Assembly: GCA_002396485.1 (NCBI GenBank)
Contig: DGXZ01000025.1
Coordinates: 13,533 to 34,455 of the forward strand
Reading direction: 5' to 3'
Length of the DNA stretch: 20,923 nucleotides
Source: Spartobacteria bacterium UBA5019
GTDB lineage: Bacteria; Verrucomicrobiota; Verrucomicrobiia; Chthoniobacterales; Terrimicrobiaceae
A program made the position numbers and the translations under genes. Positions 1 to 6,904 of the stretch are shown here, piece after piece; the first letter of the stretch is position 1; the number at the start of each line of letters is the position of its first letter. The notes beneath the pieces were generated by a model. The model saw nothing but the letters and a program-made list of their open reading frames with translations, had not been told where the DNA came from and did no database searches.

Positions 1-758
1 CGGACGATCGATTCGCCAGTTTCAGTGTTTTGAACCGTGAGTTCGGATACGTTGATGGAGAGATTCCGTTCTTTGGATTCCTTGGATTCGTATTTGAGGA
101 TTTTATAAGGAGCACCTTCGATCTGATCGCCGAGTTTGCGGTATTGGGTGCGGGCGGTTCCTTTCAGGTCTTTGAAGTTGATTTGAAATTCCTTGCCATC
201 GCCCGAAGGGTCTCCTTTGAAATCCAGTCGGAACGGCACGGGCTTGAATCCAACCAGTTTGAGCTTGTTGAACGATGCCGGAGCGTCATTGGGATCGTTC
301 GGGTTGGTTTTCTTCTCGAATTCCTCAAGGTTGCTGAACCCATCACCATCAGCGTCCTTTTCCTTGATGTTCATATCGGTGTAGTCAAGGCCATTGGCTA
401 GCAGCCAATCGTTGGTGATGGGAGGGTGGAGCTGGTCACTTCCATCCGCGAGAGGGTCTATGAGTTTGCCATCCTTGAGCAGGTAGCGGCGGGAAACGAG
501 TAAGGATCCACGCTCGGGAGATCCCTCTGGGAGATCGGCGCTGGACTTCCACCTTGCCGGGGAATCGGCGAGCGCCGCAGCTTGCTTGATGGCATCGAGA
601 TTCAAGGCAGGAATCGCATTGTCCTTTGGCACTGCGAGAGATGGTTGAACATCAGACGGCCCCATACGATTCATCACAATCCAACCGGCATTGGACACCA
701 GAAATAGTGTGGCAACTGCGAGAATGAGTATGTCGTATTTTTGTTTGACCCAATTCAT
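1..758 (-). CDS. Amuc_1099-like pilus-cluster protein (partial, 3' end off window)
   Basis: The frame is open from an ATG at 758 to the left edge, giving 252 codons with no stop, so the C-terminus lies outside the window. It starts five bases after the stop of the Amuc_1100-like gene. The protein begins MNWVKQKYDILIL, followed by one hydrophobic segment (about residues 9-26), so it is probably anchored in the inner membrane with a periplasmic body. Near residues 140-160 there is a calcium-binding-like acidic repeat (DADGDGFSNLEEF, then TNPNDPND) of the EF-hand/thrombospondin type 3 kind. The sequence and gene order match my recollection of Akkermansia Amuc_1099, which sits between Amuc_1100 and a PilQ-like secretin. 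A PilP-like role linking the inner-membrane pilus complex to the secretin is inferred from position only. Confidence 0.8.
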   Translation of the reverse strand, partial: MNWVKQKYDILILAVATLFLVSNAGWIVMNRMGPSDVQPSLAVPKDNAIPALNLDAIKQAAALADSPARWKSSADLPEGSPERGSLLVSRRYLLKDGKLIDPLADGSDQLHPPITNDWLLANGLDYTDMNIKEKDADGDGFSNLEEFEKKTNPNDPNDAPASFNKLKLVGFKPVPFRLDFKGDPSGDGKEFQINFKDLKGTARTQYRKLGDQIEGAPYKILKYESKESKERNLSINVSELTVQNTETGESIV

Positions 759-763
759 AGTCT

Positions 764-1702
764 TTACTTGGGTAGAGGGGTGGCTTTCGACTCAGCCGGC
801 GGCTTGGATTCCCAATCCGGGAAGTCGAGGATTTCGATAGTCAGACTGGCCGTGACGGATTCGCGACCGAGGATAGCTTGAATAGTTTCAGAGTTTTTTT
901 CCGCAGCATCCGGGACCGGGATGCCAGAGGGCGTTGACGAATCTCCCGACTGGGTGCGGAGTGGCGGTTGGGGGCTTGTATTATCCAAAGTGAGAGAACG
1001 AATCAGGAGAAACTCATCCGCATCTTGAACCATATTGAAGGCCGTGAGGAGTTTTTCCTGAGGTGCGGTGAATGTAATGATAAATGTTTTAGTGGGAATG
1101 GCAGGGGCTCGAAGCTCTGTTGTGGCGCCGGGTTTGGCGGGTTGCTCAGGTGTCGCCACAGGAGCTTTGGCTGTGATTTCCTGCCGCTTGAGAGAAGCAA
1201 TTGAACCGATTTTCAGATCGACAAGTCCATCAGCGATTCGGCGCATGATGCAGAATTCGCGATTGAGTTCCCCGACTACCTGCTGGGAGGGCGGGGTGGC
1301 TTGGTATTCATCGAATCCGTAGAAAAATTTGTCTGGAAGTGTGACGCCCTTTTCGATGGCCTTTTTTCTCAATTCATCGACAGCTTTGCGAAGATCGTCT
1401 TGAAACTCCTGAGGGTTGATGGGCAAGAGCGGCTGCTCCATCGCTGCAAGCGCGGTGCGATATGTGCCGAGTTCGGCGCGGTATTCCTCAAGACTATCCT
1501 TGATCGCATTCAGACTTTGCTCGGTCGGGAAAGGTTTTTGATTCTGAAATTGTTTGAGCTTTTGAAGCTGCGAATCCAGGTTCGCCTGCGCTTCGTTACG
1601 GCGCGTTGTGGCATCCACCGCCAAATACGAAGTGGCCCCCGTTCCGATGACAGCCAAGACTATGAGCACTACGGCTATTGGGTTTTCTTTGAACCAGTTC
1701 AT
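764..1702 (-). CDS. Amuc_1100-like (PilO-like) inner-membrane pilus protein
   Basis: A 312-residue protein with a short cytoplasmic start (MNWFKENP), one membrane helix at about residues 8-28, and a periplasmic coiled-coil stretch (about 35-85). A folded region follows, interrupted by Pro/Ala-rich linkers near 185-205 and 245-265. This matches the layout of PilO and of Akkermansia Amuc_1100, whose QxxLxxxxxELxxYxxALxxLxxP spacing I recognise. The start overlaps the pilM stop by four bases (ATGA), which suggests translational coupling. PilO proteins pair with PilN in the inner-membrane alignment complex of type IV pili and type II secretion systems; that function is inferred. Amuc_1100 is known as a host-active outer-surface protein of Akkermansia, but nothing here shows such activity for this homologue. 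Confidence 0.82.
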   Translation of the reverse strand: MNWFKENPIAVVLIVLAVIGTGATSYLAVDATTRRNEAQANLDSQLQKLKQFQNQKPFPTEQSLNAIKDSLEEYRAELGTYRTALAAMEQPLLPINPQEFQDDLRKAVDELRKKAIEKGVTLPDKFFYGFDEYQATPPSQQVVGELNREFCIMRRIADGLVDLKIGSIASLKRQEITAKAPVATPEQPAKPGATTELRAPAIPTKTFIITFTAPQEKLLTAFNMVQDADEFLLIRSLTLDNTSPQPPLRTQSGDSSTPSGIPVPDAAEKNSETIQAILGRESVTASLTIEILDFPDWESKPPAESKATPLPK

Positions 1703-3441
1703 GGGAGAATGAGAGGCTGCTTAAGCGGCAGGACCAAGGTGTAGCCATAGGCCCAGGCCTCACCAGTGGGAGTTGTGCGACGGGTAATGATTTTCGACGG
1801 GTCTTCTCCAATTGAGAAAACGGCGGAGGGTTTCAGGTTGTTAAAAAATTTGTCAATGACTCCCGCGCCTTCAGCGTTCGGAGGGTTATCAAGGTAGAGT
1901 CCATTGATTTCGATAGCTGTGATGGCCTTGGGGCCTGAAACTGGCGTGGCAGGCTTCGGAGCAGGCTTCGCGCCGGGAGCTGGTTTGGGCTCGGGAGCAA
2001 TGATGACGCCTTCTACCGGTTTGATCTGAGTAATCCAGATGAATCGTTGCGGGATGGTAGCGGCGAGTTCATCGAGTATGGAGGCCCAGACGGATCGCTC
2101 GGCGGCAACAGCGAGGTAAGGAGCCGCTTCCGCAACAAGTTTGTCACGTTCCGCCAGCGTTGACGAGATACCTTTGGAAAGGCTTTCGAGTCGGGCGACT
2201 TCAGCCGTTTGCTTCTCCACTCTTTCTCCAATGCGGGAGGCGGATTCATCCAGATCGAGCCAGCAGAGGGCTGGAGTGAGAATAAAAAACACAGCAGCAA
2301 TGACCAAAGCGGGTATCCGTTTCGCAAAACGCTGCGCCTTCTGCACACTGGGCGGAGTCAGATTGATCTCGAGCGGGCAATCCTTGAGAGAACGCAAGGC
2401 ACAACCAACCAGCTCGCCGAGACCCGAAGCACAATGGGCAAGGCCGTGAGGAATGGCATCCGGAGCAGCCTGAACATTTCGAAGAGGATTGAAATACTCC
2501 ACCGGCGCTTGAAGTTTCTCGGCAAAAAACTCCGTCATGTAGGGCAGGCCTGTGCCGCCGCCACAAATGAGAATACGCATGGGGGTGGTGCCACCTTGGG
2601 TGGTGCGGTAGAAATTGATCGAGCGGGCGATCTCTGCGTGGAGGCGGGTCATCGTATTTCTGGTGACCTTGGCCAGTCGGGCTTCGGTGGGGTCCTCGGA
2701 TTCGGCATACGCTCCACCGAGTCCCACAGTGGCTTTCTGAAGTTTAAGTTTCTCCGCGAGGGTGATTTCCTGTGCGAATTCCTTGGCTATAGCGGCGCTA
2801 ATGGTGTTTCCGCCAATGGGAATGCTGCGACTGAAAAGGCGGCCATCCTCGATGAAGACTAGGTTTGTCGTGCGGGAGCCGAGGTCCAGGAGGAGCGAGC
2901 AGCCTTTGGCATCGGCGTAATTGTAGCAAAAGGAATTGAACAGCGCGGTTGGCGCAAAGTCGATTTGTCCCGGGGCGATGCCTCCCTTGCCCACGGCTTC
3001 GACGACCTCGTTGAGCTGATCCGCCTTGATGGCAACGATCGAGACATCCCAGTTCTCGACCCGGCGGTCACCCATGATTTGGTAATCCCAGACCACTTCG
3101 TCGATCGGAAAAGGCACATTCTGCTGAGCCTCAAAACCGATGATCGATTCGACATCACTGGCCGTGGCACCAGGCAATTTCACAAAGCGCGAGAAAACGC
3201 TTTGCGATGGTAGACAGATGTGCGTCTTTGCGTACTTGGGAGCCTTCAGCGCGGCGCGGAGTTCCGCAGCTACTGATTCGATCTGGCTGTTGCGCGTGGC
3301 ATCGGCAGCAGGATCGACGATGAGATCGGAAGTTTTCAGAGCAACCAGCTTCAATCCGCCTGCGGGCAATTCCTGAAACTCGGCCATGCTCACGGTCTGC
3401 ATGCCGAGGTTGAGAGCGAAAATGCGTGCTGTGCGGGCCAT
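1699..3441 (-). CDS. pilM: PilM-PilN fusion, type IV pilus inner-membrane complex (Amuc_1101-like)
   Basis: A 580-residue protein with two parts. Residues 1-350 are an actin-like PilM ATPase fold: phosphate-2 loop DLGSRTT (about 186-192), adenosine motif CGGGTGLPY (about 293-301), and a variant phosphate-1 loop (ALNLGMQTV) where PilM usually has an Asp. Residues 359-580 match PilN: an INLTPP signature, a membrane helix (about 376-394), a coiled coil (400-440) and a periplasmic ferredoxin-like portion split by a Pro/Ala/Lys linker. PilM and PilN normally bind each other as separate proteins, so the fusion fixes them together. I chose the ATG at 3441 (MARTARIF), two bases after the upstream stop, over a start 15 codons earlier that would overlap the upstream gene. 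It precedes the PilO-like gene in the same operon. Confidence 0.85.
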   Translation of the reverse strand: MARTARIFALNLGMQTVSMAEFQELPAGGLKLVALKTSDLIVDPAADATRNSQIESVAAELRAALKAPKYAKTHICLPSQSVFSRFVKLPGATASDVESIIGFEAQQNVPFPIDEVVWDYQIMGDRRVENWDVSIVAIKADQLNEVVEAVGKGGIAPGQIDFAPTALFNSFCYNYADAKGCSLLLDLGSRTTNLVFIEDGRLFSRSIPIGGNTISAAIAKEFAQEITLAEKLKLQKATVGLGGAYAESEDPTEARLAKVTRNTMTRLHAEIARSINFYRTTQGGTTPMRILICGGGTGLPYMTEFFAEKLQAPVEYFNPLRNVQAAPDAIPHGLAHCASGLGELVGCALRSLKDCPLEINLTPPSVQKAQRFAKRIPALVIAAVFFILTPALCWLDLDESASRIGERVEKQTAEVARLESLSKGISSTLAERDKLVAEAAPYLAVAAERSVWASILDELAATIPQRFIWITQIKPVEGVIIAPEPKPAPGAKPAPKPATPVSGPKAITAIEINGLYLDNPPNAEGAGVIDKFFNNLKPSAVFSIGEDPSKIITRRTTPTGEAWAYGYTLVLPLKQPLILP

Positions 3442-3443
3442 CG

Positions 3444-4109
3444 TCAGTTGGCTGCTTTGGATTTCGAAGGCAGATAATAATCCCAAGCGAGCGGCGCAAA
3501 TGGCGTCTGGCTTTTTTCCAGAACGCGGCCGCTCACTTTGGTCATCTTGGATTCAGATTCCCACCATCCCTTACCCTGCTTGGCCACTTCTGTGCTCTTG
3601 GAAGAGGAGATGGCAAGAACTCCTGTCGCATTCGAAATAGTGACGCCCACATCGATGACGGCCTGCTGAGCGGTGGCGGGAGCCTTACCGTCAAAATAGC
3701 GTGCGATCGACTGCGGAGAAACAAAGGCCGCCACATGCATTCCTTTGCCGTAGGGCACATCGGAAATGGTAGTCGTTCCAGTAAGAAGCGTGGGTTGCTT
3801 GTCCTCATTGATCGCAGCATTATTGAGAAGAATGTAGAAGTTGACCGTGAGGTCATCGGAGAACTTCGCAGCACCCTTCGATACCTCGTCACGCTCAAAA
3901 TTCACATCCACCTCGAGCCATGGCACAGGACGCGCTGCCCCGGGCTGTTGCTTGCGGTAGGTCCCGGCCGAGATTTGCGGCGTCTCGAAAAAGGTGGCCT
4001 CGATTTTATTGATGGAAAATTCCGGCTTGCCCTGCGCGTGAAGTGACATACCGCAAGTCACAAAGAAGAGCGCAGTGAGGAGTGTCGCGGGGAACAGACG
4101 TTTTCTCAT
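3444..4109 (-). CDS. exported Amuc_1102-like protein of the pilus cluster
   Basis: A 221-residue protein from the ATG at 4109. The first 25 residues form a clear Sec signal peptide: a MRKR basic start, a hydrophobic core LLTALFFV and a likely cut after SLHA or HAQ. The mature part is rich in beta-type residues and has no domain I can name with certainty. Its position directly before PilM matches Amuc_1102 in the Akkermansia cluster, so it is probably a periplasmic or surface protein belonging to that pilus or secretion machine. The frame extends 68 codons upstream, but that extension lies inside the preceding SDR gene and carries no signal peptide, so the ATG at 4109 is preferred. The stop lies two bases from the pilM start. 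Confidence 0.75.
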   Translation of the reverse strand: MRKRLFPATLLTALFFVTCGMSLHAQGKPEFSINKIEATFFETPQISAGTYRKQQPGAARPVPWLEVDVNFERDEVSKGAAKFSDDLTVNFYILLNNAAINEDKQPTLLTGTTTISDVPYGKGMHVAAFVSPQSIARYFDGKAPATAQQAVIDVGVTISNATGVLAISSSKSTEVAKQGKGWWESESKMTKVSGRVLEKSQTPFAPLAWDYYLPSKSKAAN

Positions 4110-4121
4110 ATTGGCGTTTTT

Positions 4122-4150
4122 ATTAAATTCGGATCTCTGAATCAAGTAAA
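4122..4150 (-). promoter_or_regulatory. possible promoter for the pilus cluster
   Basis: On the minus strand a TTTACT (4150-4145) and a TTTAAT (4127-4122) are separated by 17 bases, in an AT-rich gap between the SDR stop and the start at 4109. The -10 box matches five of six consensus positions and the -35 box four. Transcription would begin only a few bases before the ATG. It would let the pilus genes be expressed apart from the ilv/SDR genes. Confidence 0.35.
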
Positions 4151-4152
4151 TC

Positions 4153-5103
4153 TCAAACGCGGCCACGAAAGAACTCAATGGTCTCGCGAATACCTTTGTC
4201 GAAGTCAACCTTCGGCTCCCAGCCAAGAATCGTCTTGGCGCGGGTGATGTCCGGCTGCCGCACCTTGGGGTCATCCACCGGCAGCGGCTTGTGTTCGATC
4301 TGGCAGGCTGCACCAGTGATACGCAGGATTTCCTCAGCGAACTGACGGATCGTCATCTCACGCGGGTTTCCGATGTTCACGGGCTCGTGGAAATCACTCA
4401 TCATCAAACGGAAAATTCCGTCAATGAGATCCGAAACATAGCAGAAACTGCGGGTCTGAGATCCATCGCCGAAAATCGTAAGCGGCTGACCAGTCAACGC
4501 TTGACCAATGAAAGCCGGGACGACGCGTCCATCATCGAGGCGCATGCGCGGACCGTAAGTATTGAAAATACGGACGATATGCGTGTTCATACCATGATAG
4601 CGGTGGTAGGCCATGGTGATGGCCTCCGCGAAGCGCTTGGCTTCATCGTAGACGCCGCGTGGTCCAATGGGGTTTACATTGCCCCAATAGTCTTCGGTCT
4701 GCGGATGAATGAGCGGATCGCCGTAGCACTCGGATGTCGAGGCGAGGATGAATGCCGCGCCTTTATCTTTGGCCAAACCGAGCGCATTGTGCGTTCCGAG
4801 CGAGCCGACTTTCAGGGTCGGAATCGGAATGCGCAGGTAATCGATCGGGCTGGCTGGACTCGCGAAATGCCAGACATAATCAACTTGACCCGGGATGTAG
4901 ATGAAGTCGGTGACATCGTGACAGATGAATTTGTAGCTTTTATTCCCGGCGAGATGCTCGATGTTCGCGACATTGCCAGTGATGAGGCTGTCGATCGCGA
5001 TGACGCGATGGCCCTCGGCAAGCAAGCGGTCTGTGAGGTGGGAGCCCAAAAAGCCAGCACCGCCTGTGATGACGCTGATGGGTTGTGAGGAGGTCTCGGC
5101 CAT
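4153..5103 (-). CDS. UDP-glucuronate decarboxylase (UDP-xylose synthase)-type SDR
   Basis: A 316-residue extended short-chain dehydrogenase. The NAD-binding GGAGFLGSH motif is at about residues 14-22, the acid of the second strand is in IAIDSL, and the active-site stretch STSECYGDP (122-130) includes the Glu characteristic of UXS enzymes. The catalytic pair YxxxK is Tyr152/Lys156. The RIFNTYGPRM motif and the late VRQPDITRAK stretch fit UDP-glucuronate decarboxylases closely. These make UDP-xylose from UDP-glucuronate for surface polysaccharides. The length is typical of bacterial soluble forms. The start is 11 bases after the ilvC stop, so the two are probably cotranscribed although the pathways differ. 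A related 4,6-dehydratase is possible, but the SECYGDP signature argues for UXS. Confidence 0.85.
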   Translation of the reverse strand: MAETSSQPISVITGGAGFLGSHLTDRLLAEGHRVIAIDSLITGNVANIEHLAGNKSYKFICHDVTDFIYIPGQVDYVWHFASPASPIDYLRIPIPTLKVGSLGTHNALGLAKDKGAAFILASTSECYGDPLIHPQTEDYWGNVNPIGPRGVYDEAKRFAEAITMAYHRYHGMNTHIVRIFNTYGPRMRLDDGRVVPAFIGQALTGQPLTIFGDGSQTRSFCYVSDLIDGIFRLMMSDFHEPVNIGNPREMTIRQFAEEILRITGAACQIEHKPLPVDDPKVRQPDITRAKTILGWEPKVDFDKGIRETIEFFRGRV

Positions 5104-5114
5104 AAGAATAGTTT

Positions 5115-6146
5115 TTAGTTCGAGTAAGAGGCTTGGGTGCCTTTGAGGTTGCGCTTTTTGATCCAGGGCATGAGGCCGCGCAGACGCTCGCCGGTTTTCT
5201 CGATGCCGTGTTTCTCACCTTCCTTGAGGAGTGCGTTGTAGCGCTTGTATCCACCTTCGTATTCCTTGATCCATTCCTTGGCGAACTTGCCGGTCTGAAT
5301 GTCCTTGAGCGCCGCTTTCATGCGTTTCTTCACCGAGCCGTCGATGATTTTCGGTCCGACGGCAACATCTCCCCACTTGGCGGTTTCGCTGATCGAGAAA
5401 CGCATGCCGGCGATACCGGATTCATTCATGAGATCGACGATGAGCTTCAGCTCGTGGAGGCACTCGAAGTAGGCCATTTCGGGAGAGTAGCCGGCTTCGA
5501 CAAGGGTTTCGAATCCAGCCTGAACGAGCGCGGAGGCGCCGCCGCAGAGAACGGTCTGCTCGCCGAAGAGATCGGTCTCGGTCTCTTCTTTGAATGAGGT
5601 CTCAATCACGCCACCGCGTGTGCCGCCGATGCCTTTGGCCCAAGTGAGTGCGATCTTTTTCGCATCCTTGCCGGGGTTTTGGTAAATAGCGATGAGGGTT
5701 GGCACGCCCTTGCCCTCGGTGTACTGACGCCGAACGATATGGCCTGGGCCTTTCGGAGCGACCATGATCACATTCACATTCTTCGGCGGAACGATGGTTT
5801 TGTAATGAATGCTGAAACCGTGACTGAAGACGAGTGTCTTGCCGGGAGTGAGGTTCGGCTCGATGTCGGCCTTGTAGGCGGCGGGTTGCTTGGTGTCGGG
5901 AATGGCAACCATGATGACATCCGCAAGGCGCACGGCTTCGGCGGTGTCAAAAACTTCAAAGCCCTGGGCAGCTGCGACGGCGCGGCTCTTGGACTTCGGA
6001 TAAAGACCGATGATGACTTTGCATCCGCTCTCTTTGAGGTTCAGAGCATGGGCGTGGCCTTGGGAGCCGAAGCCGAGGACCGCAAGGGTTTTTCCTTTGA
6101 AAAATTTGAGGTCGGCGTCTTTGTCAGTGAGGATTTTGGCTGGCAT
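5115..6146 (-). CDS. ilvC: ketol-acid reductoisomerase (class I)
   Basis: A 343-residue protein, the usual length for the short class I enzyme. It converts 2-acetolactate or 2-aceto-2-hydroxybutyrate to the dihydroxy acids of valine/isoleucine synthesis, using Mg2+ and NAD(P)H. The Rossmann loop is GFGSQGHAHALNL (residues 26-38). The following beta2-alphaB loop, GLYPKSKSR, has Lys and two Ser residues that suggest NADPH preference. The FSHGFSIHY stretch, the KGPGH motif and the metal-binding helix ETETDLFGEQ are all present, as is the C-terminal SISETAKWGD region. It lies 41 bases downstream of ilvN in the common ilvN-ilvC order. No Shine-Dalgarno is visible before the ATG. Confidence 0.97.
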   Translation of the reverse strand: MPAKILTDKDADLKFFKGKTLAVLGFGSQGHAHALNLKESGCKVIIGLYPKSKSRAVAAAQGFEVFDTAEAVRLADVIMVAIPDTKQPAAYKADIEPNLTPGKTLVFSHGFSIHYKTIVPPKNVNVIMVAPKGPGHIVRRQYTEGKGVPTLIAIYQNPGKDAKKIALTWAKGIGGTRGGVIETSFKEETETDLFGEQTVLCGGASALVQAGFETLVEAGYSPEMAYFECLHELKLIVDLMNESGIAGMRFSISETAKWGDVAVGPKIIDGSVKKRMKAALKDIQTGKFAKEWIKEYEGGYKRYNALLKEGEKHGIEKTGERLRGLMPWIKKRNLKGTQASYSN

Positions 6147-6187
6147 GGTTGTTTGGTTTTTAGTGTTGGGTTGAGTGTCGGGTGGGT

Positions 6188-6664
6188 TTAATTGGTGCGG
6201 GCAAGGGCGATCTTGCCGGTGCGGGTCAGGTCGCTGATGCCGAAGCTTTCCATCAGGCTGAGAAATTTGTTGATCTTGTTTTCGGTGCCGGTCACCTCGA
6301 TGGCGAGCTTCTCGGGTTGGACATCGATGATCTTCGCGCGGAAAATATCGCAGATCTGCATGACCTCGGCGCGGGTCTTGGAGGTCGCATTGACGCGGAG
6401 CAGCACGAGCTCGCGGTCCACATACTCCTCATCGCGGAAATCCTGGACATCGATGACATCCACGAGCTTTTCCAGTTGCTTGGTGACCTGCTCGAGAACC
6501 TTGTCGTCGCCGCGCACCACAATCGTCATGCGTGAGGCCGAGGCATCCAATGTGGGTCCGACATTCAGTGTGTCGATGTTGAATCCGCGACCGCTGAACA
6601 TTCCCGCCACGCGGGTCAGCACGCCGAATTTGTTTTCAACGAGAATCGATATGGTATGACGCAT
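6188..6664 (-). CDS. ilvN: acetolactate synthase small (regulatory) subunit
   Basis: A 158-residue regulatory subunit of acetohydroxyacid synthase. The N-terminal ACT domain starts MRHTISILVENKFGVLTRV and continues through GRGFNIDTLNVG, the region that binds valine for feedback inhibition. The C-terminal half (from about residue 80, VDRELVLLRVN) is the small-subunit activation domain. This length is typical of IlvH/IlvN. The catalytic subunit gene ilvB, often immediately upstream, is absent here; the neighbour on that side is typA, behind a terminator. ilvN therefore appears to be the first gene of an ilvN-ilvC transcript. No Shine-Dalgarno is visible. Confidence 0.95.
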   Translation of the reverse strand: MRHTISILVENKFGVLTRVAGMFSGRGFNIDTLNVGPTLDASASRMTIVVRGDDKVLEQVTKQLEKLVDVIDVQDFRDEEYVDRELVLLRVNATSKTRAEVMQICDIFRAKIIDVQPEKLAIEVTGTENKINKFLSLMESFGISDLTRTGKIALARTN

Positions 6665-6684
6665 GAAATGTGAAAAGAGGGTGG

Positions 6685-6713
6685 ATACTGGGTGAGCGCG
6701 GTGAGCACGTCAA
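6685..6713 (-). promoter_or_regulatory. candidate promoter of ilvN-ilvC
   Basis: On the minus strand TTGACG (6713-6708) is followed after 17 bases by CAGTAT (6690-6685). The -35 box is nearly perfect, while the -10 box is weak (three of six). The implied leader is only about 15 bases, too short for an attenuator, so any ilv regulation would act at this promoter or through the enzyme. Confidence 0.4.
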
Positions 6714-6765
6714 TCCTTTCCACAGGAAAAGCCCACGCAGAACCCTTGCCGACAAATGAGAGGGG

Positions 6766-6784
6766 CACAGGCGTCCCGCCTGTG
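6766..6784. repeat. perfect 8-bp palindrome with 3-base loop
   Basis: CACAGGCG (6766-6773) and CGCCTGTG (6777-6784) are exact reverse complements around TCC. It lies upstream of the ilvN promoter in a gap of about 240 bases and has no U tract on either side, so it is not an obvious terminator. It may be an extragenic repeat unit or a protein site. Confidence 0.5.
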
Positions 6785-6861
6785 TATGACTCTGGCTGTA
6801 CAAACTAGCCGACTTGCTTGACCTGCTGCTGGCGTTCACTTTTTTCCAAGCCAACAAAAAA

Positions 6862-6884
6862 GCCCGGGGCTTGCGGCCCCGGGC
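6862..6884 (-). terminator. strong intrinsic terminator after typA
   Basis: A perfect 9-bp GC stem, GCCCGGGGC (6862-6870) with GCCCCGGGC (6876-6884), closes a 5-base loop. It is flanked by six A on the left and four T on the right. Read on the minus strand it ends in a TTTTTT run about 20 bases after the typA stop. The symmetry means it could also work in the other direction. Confidence 0.9.
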
Positions 6885-6904
6885 TTTTCAAAGGAAATAG
6901 CGCG

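Noticed and set aside
2209..2862. A 217-codon plus-strand frame within pilM
   Set aside because: It lies wholly within the PilM-PilN gene and shows no domain features.
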